Positions 43,659-57,525 of a stretch of 64,000 bases of DNA are shown piece after piece. The stretch spans positions 7,501 through 71,500 of the forward strand of contig MU831988.1 in assembly GCA_029204225.1 (NCBI GenBank). Direction: 5' to 3'. Position 1 is the stretch's first letter; every line of letters starts with the position of its first letter. Source of the DNA: Diphasiastrum complanatum (lineage: Eukaryota > Streptophyta > Lycopodiopsida > Lycopodiales > Lycopodiaceae). The position numbers and the translations under genes were made by a program. The notes under the pieces are model-generated. The model worked only from the letters and a program-made list of their open reading frames with translations, was not told the origin of the DNA and made no database searches.

Positions 43659-43790
43659 GCTCTGATACCACTTTGTTGGCTCTGATACCCCTTTGTTGGC
43701 TTTGATACTTGATTCATGAAACCACTTTGTTGGCTCTTGAAATGTCACCTTTTGGTTGATGTAAAATGGAAATTATCAGCTCTGATACTA
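43659..43790 (-). repeat. Multiplied primer-binding-site/LTR junction
   Basis: The word GCTCTGATACCA (minus-strand TGGTATCAGAGC) occurs at 43,659-43,670 and recurs in altered form at 43,679-43,690, 43,700-43,711 and 43,779-43,790, each linked to TTTGTTGGC. Only the first matches tRNA perfectly. The LTR end is TTGTTGGC (minus GCCAACAA). Confidence 0.75.
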
Positions 43791-43956
43791 CATTTGTTGG
43801 CCGAATGCCAATAGATGAAAGGTAACAATGAAAGAACAGTGATAATTGTGTTTAACAGGATCGTGGATTACTTAGAGAACAAAGATTATGAGTTGTTCAG
43901 TTGTGTTGAGTAATATTATCTGTGTAGGAGTCTTAGACTACCATGAAAGAGAGATC
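43791..43956 (-). repeat. Probable 5' LTR remainder of the preceding copia relic
   Basis: Follows the primer-site cluster; no matching 3' LTR copy is left in the window, so the extent is a guess. No gene seen. Confidence 0.3.
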
Positions 43957-44765
43957 TTATAAACGATTAGGCATCTGAGACAGCCATGTAGTCTTTTTTG
44001 CTAAACTTTCTATGTTATTAATCGTCTTTTGTGAAAGTAATGTGTTGAATAAGTTATCTCTTGTTTCTATATGTAGGTTTTGGAGATCACCCATGCAATT
44101 TCCATTGAACAGCTCAAAATCTATTGTGAAGTTAGAATCACCTTTCCGAATTCCAAGTGCAAAATGACCATATCCTTTTGGACCATGTCCATGTGTTGTC
44201 ATTCATGTTAAAGAGATGGGCAATGAAAATGCTTGGGCCATTGCCTTTGGCTCAGAAAATAATCAAGGCACATGTGTATTTTTCTGATCCATTTTATCAT
44301 GAATTATGCACAAGTACTCTTCTGGCATTCTACATGATAGTGCACGATTGCGATAATACTCACTGCAACATTGCCTTTGCAATTTGTTGTGCTCATCTCT
44401 CTCTTTCATGTATTGCATCCTTTCAACTTGAACTTTTGTAGACATCATCTTCATTTTAATTGTTGTACAAAAAACACATTTTGAGAATCCATTGTTTTTT
44501 GCTATTTGCACCTCTTTGAATTCTTTATTCCACATCCTCTTGAATGTCTTAATGCGTGCCATTCCCAAGTTTTGGTTTACTTATTGCAAAATATCCTTTT
44601 GTCTGTAAATACTTGGTAGCATGTACTGTGTTTCTCGATTCCCCTCAAAAGTTGTTCAACTTTTATTGGGAATTTGATTCGCCATTGTTTTGACAAAATG
44701 CCACATTGTCTCTTTTGATGCAGTGACAGATTGAGATTCCTTTGAGATGCCTTCATTCCCATGTA
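43957..44765 (-). pseudogene. DUF7869-like transposon protein fragment
   Basis: Three minus-strand frames line up as one protein. First KQWRIKFPIKVEQLLRGI (44,577-44,762). Then MARIKTFKRMWNKEFKEVQI, NNGFSKCVFC, a long charged helix, SEYYRNRALSCRMPEEYLCI and DKMDQ (44,263-44,568). Then THGHGPKGYGHFALGIRKGD and GDLQNLHIETRDNLFN (43,957-44,202). This order (F-F-K.S.C..C, HRK.QR..Y..RR..., DGMDQ, HG.G..YF) follows proteins annotated with DUF7869, which occur in transposon-like genes of algae, fungi, animals and early land plants; their mechanism is not settled. Two frameshifts. The family call comes from remembered motifs. Confidence 0.5.
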
Positions 44766-45330
44766 TACCTTTCACACAACCTGAAAGCCATGCTCATTTG
44801 TATTGATGACATGTGGCTCTTGAAATTCCATAGATTCTATACCATGCTTTTTGACAAACTTCAATGCCATCATGCATTAGTGTAGTACTAGCCTTGGGAG
44901 ACCATGACATTGCATCCCACATGAAACTGAGTCTATCTGAAAATGGCTAACCCCAATATTATATGCGTGTCTTTAAAACTACATCACATCTTGCCATTTG
45001 GCAACATCTACGATGACAATAGTCAATCATGGAAATTGCACAAACGCTCTCATATGAGCAAGTTGATGTAATTTTTGGTTTTTTTTTTTTAAGTCTTTGC
45101 CCCTAAGTTTAAGTATTCAAAATTAAATAGAAACACTTATTCATGGTAATTATACATTCTTCTTGATATGATGATTGGCTATTTACCCAATGTGATATTT
45201 CAATGTAAATCTTTAGTGGACCTTAAAGAATAATATCTTCACCAACAAAGTAGAATAGACTAAACAATGATCATTTTCACTAATCGTGTTTGTGATGGAA
45301 TTAAATGGCAATGGCACATGATCATTTCAC
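44766..45330. other. Unassigned, probably upstream part of the DUF7869-like relic
   Basis: Short minus-strand frames with no clear motif, then AT-rich DNA. Nothing else seen. Confidence 0.3.
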
Positions 45331-45643
45331 AACTCGAGCCTGGTTCGAGTTAGGACTAACCTCAGTTGATTTTACATTGTCTTATAACTCAAACCAGGTT
45401 TGAGTTAAAGGCACCCAATGATTGATGGAATAAATCTGAAAAGCTATTCAAAAACAACAACCCAAGTTGAACTAGATTTGAGTTGCGTGGACATTTTTGT
45501 GATCACCCCAAACAATATTTATGTCTGAGCCAAGAACTTGGATTCCACATACACACTGTAGAACTTGAACTTGGTTTGAGTTAGAAGTAACAATTGTTCT
45601 ACTAATAACAAGGTGGATTCACAACTTGAGCTAGTCTCAAACC
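45331..45643. repeat. Array of five 21-bp palindromes
   Basis: Copies at 45,331-45,351, 45,386-45,406, 45,464-45,484, 45,562-45,582 and 45,623-45,643 vary on AACTCAAACCAGGTTTGAGT. The second is a nearly perfect inverted repeat, and a weaker sixth lies near 45,736. Spacing is 55-98 bp and the sequence between copies is not conserved. Confidence 0.75.
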
Positions 45644-46480
<837 letters not shown>

Positions 46481-48665
46481 TCTTGTCCTTAGGTAACTCC
46501 ACCAATCTCCATGTTCGATTCTTCATAAGAGCTTGATACTCAATATCCATTGCTTGGATCTACTCATCTTCTTTCCTTGCTCCATCTACACTTGTAGGTT
46601 CATCAAAAGAGGTTAAGAAAGTAGCATAATTTCCAGAAACTAGTTGCTAACCATTTTCATCATATGTGAGCCTTGAATGCATTTGTCTTTCCCTTGATGC
46701 TCTCCTTGGCTTTTGGCTTGATGAAGGTTCATCATCATCACCATCTAAAGTAGGGTCCTTTACATCAACATAAAAAATGCTAGCTCCATCCACATCATCA
46801 TCAATAGTACTTCTAGACACTTTTGGAATGTTCCCCTCATAAAAAATGACATCTATACCAACAATCACTTTGTTAGCAGTACGAATGTAAACCTTGTAGG
46901 CTTTACTCACCTCACTATATCCAACAAAAATACCTTTCTTTGAAGATGGATCCTCCTTGGTCCTATCATCAAGAGTAATGTTGACATAGCATGTGCCTCC
47001 AAAAGTTCTTAGAAAATTGACACTCGGCCTCCTCTTGAATAGCATCTCAAAAGATGTCCTTCCATCCAAAATAGCACTCGACCACCTATTGCACAAGAAA
47101 TTGGCACACAACAAAGCTTGATCCCAAAATGGTTTATCAAGATTAGCACTTAACCTCATGGCTTTAGCACTTTCACATAAAGTCCTATTCTTCCTTTCAG
47201 CCACTCCATTTTATTGTGGGGTCCTTGGTGTTGTATACTCCCTCTTGATCCCATGCTCATCACAAAAGGCCTGGAACTTGGTAGATATGTACTCACCACC
47301 ATTGTCACTCCTTAAGCACTTGATCTTTGTGGAAAATTGGTTCTCCCTTGCATTTTTTGAACTTGACAAAGACATCATACACTTCATCTTGGCTCTTTAG
47401 TAGATAGATCCAGCAAAATCTACTAAAATCATCAATGAAAGATACATACATCTTAGCTCCACTATTGCTAATTGTAGTAATTCCATGAATATCCGAATGT
47501 ACAACTTGAAAACACTTTGTAGATCTAGATGTAGATCTAGCATAAGGTTGTCTATGTGACTTTGAAAAAGCACAAGACTCACAAACATGATTGATACCAC
47601 TTAAGGGATTTGGAAGACCTATCACAACCTTCTTTCTAGCCATTACATCCAATGACTTGAAGTTGAGGTGTCCCATCCTATTATGCCAAACCTCTTGAAT
47701 AGGTATTTGCTCACTTGCCACAAATTCAACTTGGTTAGCAATAACACAAGCATCTACTTTGAACAACTTCCCTTTCCTTTGACCTCTTGCAATCAAGATA
47801 TCCTTCCTTTTGATCATACAAGCATCTCCATCAAACTTGACTTTGAAGCCTTTACTTAGCAATTGACTCACACTAAGCAAATTCTTGGTAATAGATGTAA
47901 TAAACAAACCATCCTCCAAATGAACATTAATTTTTGTCGAGAGAGAAATAGGAATTGTGCCAGTCCCTTTGATTGCACACTCCATCATTTGTTGTGTAGA
48001 TAACCCTCTTATCATCTCCATATGCCAACAAAGATGTGAAATACTCTTTGTGAAAGGTCATGTGTGAACTTGCTCCCCATGGATCTAGATCTCCATCATT
48101 AGCAAGAATATATGACGACATCACAAAAGCATCTTCATCATTTGAGTTTTTATTATCCAAACCACCCTCATCAAGTGTAAGAGTTCCTTGAGTGTCTCCT
48201 TGATCTCTCTTCTTCTTGTAGCACTCACTTGCAAAGTGTCCTTTGATGCCACAATAGAAGTACTTAAGCTTTACCTATCTTTATTTTTGTCATTCGAAGA
48301 AGTCTCCCCTTGATCTTGCCCTTTATACCACTTACTTTTGCTTTTTCCATTGAATTTGCCTTTGATGAACATAGCCTCCTCTCCAACTTGAGATGTTGAT
48401 GAAGATCCACCTCTTGCTTGAAGCCTATATTCTTCATTGATCAAGATCTCTTGAAGCTCCATTAGACTTGGCAAAGTCTTTTGAATAGCAATACTTTGAA
48501 CAATGTTAGCATGAACATCCAACAATCCATTAAGAATAACTTGAACAAGCTCTCCTTCCTTAATGTTCTCATCAATGCAAGCTAACTCATCATTTAATGC
48601 TTTTACTATCAAAACAAAAGTGTTGGGACTTTCTTCACTCTTTTGCAAACAAGAAAAGATTTTTC
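46481..48665 (-). pseudogene. Ty1-copia gag-integrase relic (family of the intact element)
   Basis: Minus-strand frames: gag end (ALNDELACIDENIKEGELVQ; AMFIKGKFNGKSKSKW), zinc knuckle in a broken frame (KYFYCGIKGHFASECYKKKR), protease with WG-ASSHMTFHKEYFTSLL lacking the DSG motif, pre-integrase, integrase (WHNRMGHLNFKSLDVMARKK, HSDIHGITTISN, CLRSDNGGE, MAERKNRTLCESAKAMRLSA), KTIGC of the linker. The gag start is missing beyond 48,665. RT is replaced by the insert at 46,109-46,480. Confidence 0.85.
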
Positions 48666-51063
48666 TTTTTAGCTAGGACCATTAAAAAATTTCAAAAAAG
48701 GCTACTCTTTTTTAGGTCAAAGTCCCAAAACAAATGTCATTGTGTTCAAGTCAAAATGGAAATTCATATGGGATTTCTACACCATCTCCAAGGGAGAATT
48801 CACCAAATGCCACACTAGTGCATGGTGTAGATTCACTACTTTGAAAAGGAGAAGGGTAAACAATACTCGAGTAACAATTGTCAGGCTTAAGGGGGATGGC
48901 TGACAATTTAAGCCTAGACAATTTTCCTCTTAGTTTTTATAGTGAAATTAATTTTAGGGGAACCATTTTTTGGTGATCAAATTTATTTCTTTTAAAGCGT
49001 TTTGATTAGTTCCTAAGTTTCAAACTTAGAGAAAGTTATTTAAAGTCAAGTTTATAAGTACATTGGTGTGCCTCAAACCTTCTTGCATGATGATGCCTCT
49101 ACCAATTCTAATTATTAAATTAAATTATTTCTAGTTGATTAACCCAATGGTCTTCTAGAGTAACTTGATGGTTTCTAGAGAGAGATTGCTTTTTAGCATG
49201 TGAGTCCAAATACAATCTAAGTAAAAATTTAAAGTCCAAATTGGCATGAGAAGCTTTTTGGCATGATGGGTCCCATGGGCCCTCAACCCCATGCTATTTT
49301 GGCATGGGAAAAAGCAAAAAAAGTTCTAGCATGCTATTGCTCTATTGAAGTATGTTTTTGGTGAAAAGCCTCTTCTAGCATGTAGAGGATTTGCTTTTGG
49401 CTTGTACAAATTTTGATAATAAAGAAACACAATGATGATGTTTCACTTCCCTCATTTTGGGATTGCTCAAGGTGCTATTGTCAAATTTCCACCCTCCCGA
49501 ATGGCTTAAAAAGCTAGGTTGTGAACCTATTAAAGATAGACAAATTTTATGTTTTCTTGGGATCCCAATGGGTTTCTTAGTCTCCTTGTAGAAGCAATGG
49601 GACTGGCTCCTCAATGTGACTCTTCTCAAACTACAACAATGAAAACAGATGCAACTAAGCAAGGCAAGGCGCATACTCACACTTCGACATATCATTTTCC
49701 CAATGTTGGTGAACAATGTTTCGTGTTGGCTTTTTTTGAAGCATAATTTGGTCAGGTTCGACGTAGCTTGGAACTTCTTGTGGATCAGGAACTGTTGTGG
49801 GTATTTCTTGTACATAAATAAATTAGTCGGTCCCACCACTAAAAATATTGTTGGCCAAGCCTTACTTAGTGGGCCCCGCCACAACACACTGTATAGGTAG
49901 AGTAATAAGTCGAGGCACTGGCTTTCTATGTGTATAAGCCCTGTCCGATAAGCACACTAATTAGATAATTTGACCTATTTCCTAGTGACTTGGGCCCTAG
50001 GTGAAAATAAATAAGTTAAAAGGCCAAAGTCTAAGTTACAAGGTGGAGTCAAAGTCAAATGGTGGTATGTGGGGTGTGTTTCTTTGTGCACCACTAGATC
50101 TTTTGTGTTTTCTTGAAGGGCTAGGATTTCAATCCTTGCCACTTCAAGTAGCCAATAGGATGAATGGGGTGGTAGCCGATTTTTTATCACACAAGATCGA
50201 GCTAATTTTCAAAGTTTTCTGAAATATCTTGTATGGTTTCTAATATAAGTTGATTAAATCAGTGTGTGACCGGCACAGATTTGGCCAGTATAGCCCATGC
50301 CGGAGGGGTCCCAGTTTGCCCAAAAAGAACTACATAGTTTTTAAATAGAGTGGCCTTAGAATTGGCCATAAGGGTTTTATTTGGCTAATGTATGCTAGAT
50401 TTCATCTATGTACCTTTGGGTTTTTATCAATATAAAAAGATATATAAGATTTTGTAGGACATCCTTTTCCTTGAGACCCAAAAAGAAATCTAAGACCGAA
50501 GAATTTGAAGAGAATCGACATCAGCCCAATAGCAGCAGATCCTGAGCAAATCAACGACAAAATTGATCTTGAAAAAGGACCAACAGTCCAAGAAAAGACA
50601 CATTCCTCATTCTAAGTGATATTGGGACCGAAGGACAGAACCTTGAAAGACAAGTGCAACCCTCCAAAGATAAGGACAATCCTAAAAGGGTGTGACTCAC
50701 TGCAAGTACTATGGTACAATTCAACTTGAGAGAAAGAAAGAAAAATGAAGAGTCTCCCCGTCCTTGTATAAAAGACGAGAGGAGACCACAATCTTAAAGA
50801 CCCTTGACCAAAGTCAAGGGGTCTTGCATTTCAAAAAGAGAATAGGAAATGGCAAAAATAGAAAAGTCAACTGTTCACCATCCTTCAAAAGTAAAAAGTC
50901 AAAACATGGTCCAATGACATGCAAGACCCACATGCACACTTAATTGGAAATCAAAGATAGATGACAAAAGAACATGGGTGGTGAGCAAAAGGTCTTTACG
51001 GTGTGATTATGAGATAACTACCACTTTGGCTTCATTCCAAGGTGGCAAATCACCCCCATCTCC
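48666..51063. other. Non-coding region, possibly part of a long LTR
   Basis: No homologous ORF. At 48,880-48,925 TTGTCAGGCTTAA and TTTAAGCCTAGACAA form an inverted repeat around a purine tract (AAGGGGGATGG), as at a gypsy PPT-LTR start. The rest is AT-rich; short frames such as 49,375-49,887 show no motif. Confidence 0.35.
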
Positions 51064-51071
51064 TATAAATA
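51064..51071 (+). promoter_or_regulatory. TATA box before a GA tract
   Basis: TATAAATA 24 bp before the (GA)n tract, in a context (CCATCTCCTATAAATACTTG) like LTR promoters. If the region is an LTR, transcription would start within or just before the GA tract. Confidence 0.4.
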
Positions 51072-51091
51072 CTTGGGGGTTTCTCTTGTTG

Positions 51092-52640
<1,549 letters not shown>

Positions 52641-53499
52641 GATAGTGCTCAAAACAGAGATAAACAATGGAGAAGGAAAGACCCATGACAAAACAAGATC
52701 AAGGGAGGTTTGACAAGAGGGCAAAGAAAGCTCTACATGTGATAAAGATGTATGTTACCTATAAAGTTCTCAAAAAAGTTCGTAAGCGTACTTCATCAAA
52801 TGAGGCTTGGGAAGCTTTGAGGAAGCTTTATGAATCCAAGTCCACATCTAGGGTGTTGGCCCTAAGAAGACATTTTTTTCAAAGTTTACAAAAGAAAGAA
52901 GAGAGTGCTCATGCTTTTGTATTGAGAGTTAAACCACTTAACGATGAGCTAGCATGCATTGATGATAGCATTCAGAAAGTAGAACTTGTGCAAGTTGTAC
53001 TTAATGGATTGTTGGATGAGCATGATAACCTTGTTCAAAGCTTTACAATACAAAAGACTTTACAGAGCATGCTGGATTTGCAAGAAGTATTGGTGAATGA
53101 AGAGTATAGGCTTCAAGCAAGAGGTGGATCTACATCGACATCTCATGATGGAGAGGAGGCTATGTTCATCAAAGGCAAATTCAAGGGGAAAGGGAAGAGC
53201 AAGTGGTCTGAAGGAAAAGATCATGGTGAGTCTTCTTCTTTTGGTAAGAAGAAAGATAGGTCTAAATTAAAGTGCTTAATATTGTGGCATCAAGGGGCAT
53301 TTTGCTAGCGATTGCTACAAGAAGAAAAGAGATGAAGGAGAGAAGCAAGGTAATCCAACTCTTGATGAGGATGGTGCATTTGAAGGATGTTTTGTTCATT
53401 CCATCTATTACTAAGAACCTAGTTAGTGTAAGCAAAGGTCTTAAAGTGGAGTTTGATGGAGATGCTTGTATGATCAAAAGGAATGATATCATCAATTAA
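52641..53499 (+). pseudogene. Ty1-copia gag fragment with internal deletion
   Basis: Frame from 52,667: RFDKRAKKALHVIKMYVTYK, EAWEALRKLYESKSTSRVLA, LNDELACIDDSIQKVELVQV, AMFIKGKFKGKGKSKWSEGK, RSKLKC. A frameshift inside the zinc knuckle (about 53,275) follows; the remainder is in another frame. The protein then jumps from the gag end (GNPTLDEDG) to the pre-integrase block DVLFIPSITKNLVSVSKGLK, so protease is deleted. It ends at 53,499. Family as in the intact element. Confidence 0.82.
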
Positions 53500-53565
53500 T
53501 GTTACATAGAAAAATTTTCAGCTCTTCGCTATAATCAATGCTTGGATAATGACACAAAATTTTCA

Positions 53566-53570
<5 letters not shown>

Positions 53571-53598
<28 letters not shown>
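53571..53598 (+). repeat. (TC)14 microsatellite
   Basis: Short perfect TC run upstream of the LINE-like fragment. Confidence 0.95.
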
Positions 53599-53601
<3 letters not shown>

Positions 53602-53719
53602 AAGGAGGAAACTCTCTTGTTTTCTCCACTCATCTATACATATAGCAAGGACATCGATCTGATCATAGCAGCAAGGCGAGGCTGAGCAGTGTAGGTCAGA
53701 ACAACGATCAGCGATCAGA

Positions 53720-54338
53720 GTGGGTGCCTCGCCAACTCCCATGATTGCTCCAGTTACTTCCGGCCTAACGCCCATGGATTTTGTTGTGTGGTTGATCATA
53801 AGAAAAATGGAAATCAAACTTCAAAAGCGCTCATACAGTATTATCACTCTACAAGAAAAGGTGAAGATACCTGAAGATGAAAATGCAAATCTCAAAGAAC
53901 AATTGATAGCCAAGAACTCTCAAATTGATCCTAGTCATGTCAAAGCCTTGGAAGACAAAATCCAAACTTCAACCAAAACTTGGACAGACTTGCTCAAGAA
54001 CTCGGAAGGAAAGAATACGATGGTGGTTTAGCAAGAGGCAATATAAAACCCAAAACGTTCGCGTTCGAGGTTTTTCTCTTGAAATCGACCCCCTTCTTGC
54101 AGCCAAGGAACTGTTAGTTTCACTCTCTTACGAGGAACAAGAAGATGTTGTGGAAGCCGCATGGCATAGTAAGTTTGACACTTCGGTAATTTTCATTCAT
54201 TTCAAATACACTGATTATCGAGACGAAGTTCTGAAGCGTCGTGGACGTCTTAAAGGGAGCAACATTTTCGTTCATGAAGACCTGACCACCCTACAGTGGA
54301 AGGAACGTAAGCAGCTTCTTAGCTGGTTTGGTTTTTAG
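53720..54338 (+). pseudogene. LINE L1 ORF1-like protein, frameshifted
   Basis: Frame 1 (53,720-54,031) starts MGASPTPMIAPVTSGLTPMD and forms a coiled coil (LQEKVKIPEDENANLKEQLI...VKALEDKIQTSTKTWTDLLK). A frameshift near 54,030 leads into VRVRGFSLEIDPLLAAKELL, TSVIFIHFKYTDYRDEVLKR, RGRLKGSNIFVHEDLT and ERKQLL to the stop at 54,338. Coiled coil, RNA-binding-like domain and a C-terminal part with 'LKG..IF..EDLT' is the order of L1 ORF1 (Transposase_22) proteins, which coat element RNA. The endonuclease/RT ORF2 is absent. The call rests on motif pattern. Confidence 0.5.
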
Positions 54339-54445
54339 TTTTGTTGTTTTGACAACATTGCTCCTTCTCAGTGCCATCCATTTTGGTGTACTTGTTCGTC
54401 TTATACGTCTTTTGGGATGGAAAAGATGTTAATAAAGCATCTTCT

Positions 54446-54566
<121 letters not shown>

Positions 54567-54677
54567 GCTGTACCACAACAATTCTGCTCAAGAACCCTCC
54601 TATCAGATGGATTGCGGCCAGCAAGTGTCATGTTTTTTTTAATTTAAAAAACACGTTCCAACCCAGCACATTTCGAA

Positions 54678-56750
54678 ATGTCTGGAATGGAACATATTGT
54701 ACGTTCCGAGCCTTTTGGGCTAGATTGGATATCTAAGCAAGTAAGTATTTGATATGCGTATCTATATAATTCTACATATGCAATATTTGTTTACTTCATG
54801 AAAGTAATGTTTTCAATTTATGGTTGTATGTAATGTTTAATTAATGAAGGAGAATGGCTCTCACTTGAACATCATGCAGCATTTAGAAGTTGAGCTAGAG
54901 TCAGAGCTGCTCTTTGGAGAAGCATATAAACAATCTCTTGACAAGATCCCTCATGGCAAGGTAAGTTTTTTCTGGTTTTACATCACTACTTCATTTGTTA
55001 ATAGACAAAAACCTTAGATGCAAGCAAGTGTATCAAATGTGTATTTATTTGATTTCACATATACAATATTATTTTACATAATGAAAGTATAAATAATTTG
55101 CACTTTATAATATTACTTTCAAACAAAGTTGAATCTAGTCTTACATGTGTGAGAACATTCTAAGGGCTTATCTTAAAAAACCATACACCGCAATCCCTTG
55201 AATACTTTAGACAAATAGATATCTGAGTTACAAATAAATTAATCCATTTTAAAAAGTTTGTCCAAAATGTTGTGATTTTTTTTTGGAACAATTGTTTTGA
55301 TTAATTATGTCACTTCTATAAGTGATTGCATGGAGTTGAATATGTCAGCATTTTAGGTATATTATTATTATTACATTTATGTTTTTTGATGCAGTAAATG
55401 AATATTGATGATGTGGAAAGATTTCCTAGCCATATGACATTCATGGCACTATTGAATGACAAATCTTCCAAAGATGAGCTTGTTTTCACACACGTTGAAT
55501 TGTCCACCTAGGTTCAATTTCAAAATTACACTTTCTAATTAATTTAAAAATAAATGTGATTAATATATTATCGTTATAAAATTTTGACTTTGTTTTATAT
55601 AGGAAAAAGAGATAGAGAGACCTCAAATGTGTACTCATGAAGATGTGCATTTTGAAAGAAGTATGCGAGCTTGAAAGGTATGCATAATCATCTTTTATCT
55701 AAAAAGCACTTTTGGTACACGTTATGCATATACCTTTATAGTGTGTTTTTTTTTAGATGAGCTCAAAAATGATGACGATGTTGAGAGAAAAAAAATTTCG
55801 TGAGATTACCAACAGATTACATAAAGTGAAAAAAGTCAAGGTAACAAGAACTTTTGTTTGAATAATCTTGATATTATGATTCAAATGTATTGTTTTCAAA
55901 ATATTGTGCATCAAATTTATTTTGTAGAGCTTGTGTAAATCTTTGAATAGTAAGTGGGCTTTGGTTGAAATATTACTTCATGGTCTGAATTTTATTCTAA
56001 GTGTGTATTTTGTAGGTGAATCACAACATGATTCAAAGTTTGAAAAACCAGAATTTTGATGTTGCCAAAAATTTGCACGGTTCCAAAAAAGTCAAGGTAT
56101 TTTTAAGTTCTAGGTGCATCTTCAGATTCTTTTCTTCTACATGTTTATAGATTGTAATTTACATGCTTTTTTTCAAAAATGATTTTGTCATTCATCAAAG
56201 TCATGACGTGTGATTTACTATAATGCTCAAGCTATTAAATGTGTCATGCTTGCAGTTTTTTAAGAATTTCAAATTACGTATATTTATCAAATAGACCGTT
56301 TCGTATGTGTGTTTCAACTTGATTTGAAATTATGTCGTTTGTTTTTGGATAACAGGCCCTCCATGAGCTTGATTATGGCTCTAAAAATCAAAATTCAAGT
56401 AATCAGCCAATGGTATGAAATATTAAAATGTTTAACAATTTGCTGTTTTCTAAAATCATAATCAATATTGTGTTTCGACAATTAATTTCCATTTGATTTT
56501 TTTGTAGGTGCGCGAGCCAAAAATATGTGAACAAAATCAAGAGATTGTTTTGATGAAGTTTTTTAATGTCAAGACGATAAATGAGCTTTATAGAAATCTT
56601 GGCAACTACTATTCATCAATGAAGTTGTCAAGCAATCTAGTTTGTAGTACCCATATGGGCAATCGTAGCTCAGTTGACGTGAGATTGAGTATTGTGAATT
56701 ATCTTCTAAAAGAAAAAAAGGTCATGTTGCAGAAACACATACCTGGATAG
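54678..56750 (+). pseudogene. Unrecognised eight-exon gene, all introns phase 0; in-frame stops in exons 3 and 4
   Basis: Exons proposed from GT-AG signals: 54,678-54,740, 54,850-54,960, 55,395-55,511, 55,603-55,677, 55,757-55,840, 56,016-56,096, 56,356-56,412 and 56,508-56,750. Each length is a multiple of three and every boundary falls between codons. ATG at 54,678 (MSGMEHIVRSEPFGLDW) has a stop 13 codons upstream. The main part reads LEVELESELLFGEAYKQSLD; exons 5 and 6 are similar to each other and end KKVK; exon 8 carries VLMKFFNVKTINELYRNLGN and DVRLSIVNYLLKEKKVMLQK. Exon 3 starts with TAA and ends with TAG; exon 4 has TGA as its penultimate codon. Without exons 3 and 4 the frame is open for about 212 codons. 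No family or localisation is recognised. Donors are good (GTAAGT, GTAAGT, GTATGC, GTAACA, GTATTT, GTATGA) except exon 3 (GTTCAA). It may be a decayed gene or one with poison exons. Confidence 0.5.
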
Positions 56751-57160
56751 CTACTATTAAAAGATGTCCATGTATGTGAGTAGACGTTCTTTGTTTTTAC
56801 GAACTTTTTCGTGAAGACATGTTTTTGCAAGACGAATTTGACATTGATCAGAGATAGTGTGCGATAGAGAGTTGACTTTAACAAAGGGCTTTTGTTTAGA
56901 GATGTTCAATTTAATCGGCAATGTATTTATATTGAATGCTTTCTGGAAGATTGTAATGACATACTCGTTGGGGTTTCAGTTTAAAATGTAGCTATTTTTT
57001 TAGACACAAGTTGGATTTTAGCATTCAATAGAGGTTGAATCTTGGTTCTCTAATTATATATATTTGTTTTGTATCCTTGATATTTTAAATACATAGGATA
57101 TAATTTTCCTATCTAGAAAAGTGTGTGGGGCTTTGTGCTTTGTGTTTTTTATATAGGATA
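56751..57160. other. Downstream flank of the eight-exon gene
   Basis: AT-rich, plausible 3' UTR. No further gene seen. Confidence 0.4.
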
Positions 57161-57525
57161 AATATTTTCTATTAAGTTTTCTATATAGGAAATGCTGATT
57201 TTCTGGTTTCTTATGTAGGAAAAGAAATTCTTGTCTAGGAATCAAGACATTGATTTTCCAAGATTGTCAAAGTAGGAAACTGTTGCACTTTTTCTAGTTT
57301 TCACTTTCCTTGTTGCATATTCATATGCAACTAGGAAAGATTTGTTTTTATCCTATCTAAAAACATGTCATATTTTCCTACTAAGTTTTCTATATAGGAA
57401 AGTGTGATTTTGTGGTTTGTGTTTCTTATATACGAAAAATATTTTTTGGTCTAGGAATATAAAATGTTGCTTTTCCTAGATTGTCAAAGTAGGAAACCGT
57501 TGAACTTTTCCTAGTTTTCACTAGC
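57160..57525. repeat. Direct duplication of an AT-rich ~150-bp segment
   Basis: About 57,164-57,304 and 57,374-57,521 share AAGTTTTCTATATAGGAAA, a TCTAGGAATxxAA block, AGATTGTCAAAGTAGGAAAC and CTAGTTTTCAC. The words TATATAGGAAA and CCTATxTAGGAAA recur around them. Confidence 0.65.

Noticed and set aside
49375-49887. 170-codon minus-strand frame
   Set aside because: No motif, biased composition, and it overlaps other random frames in a non-coding region that looks like an LTR.
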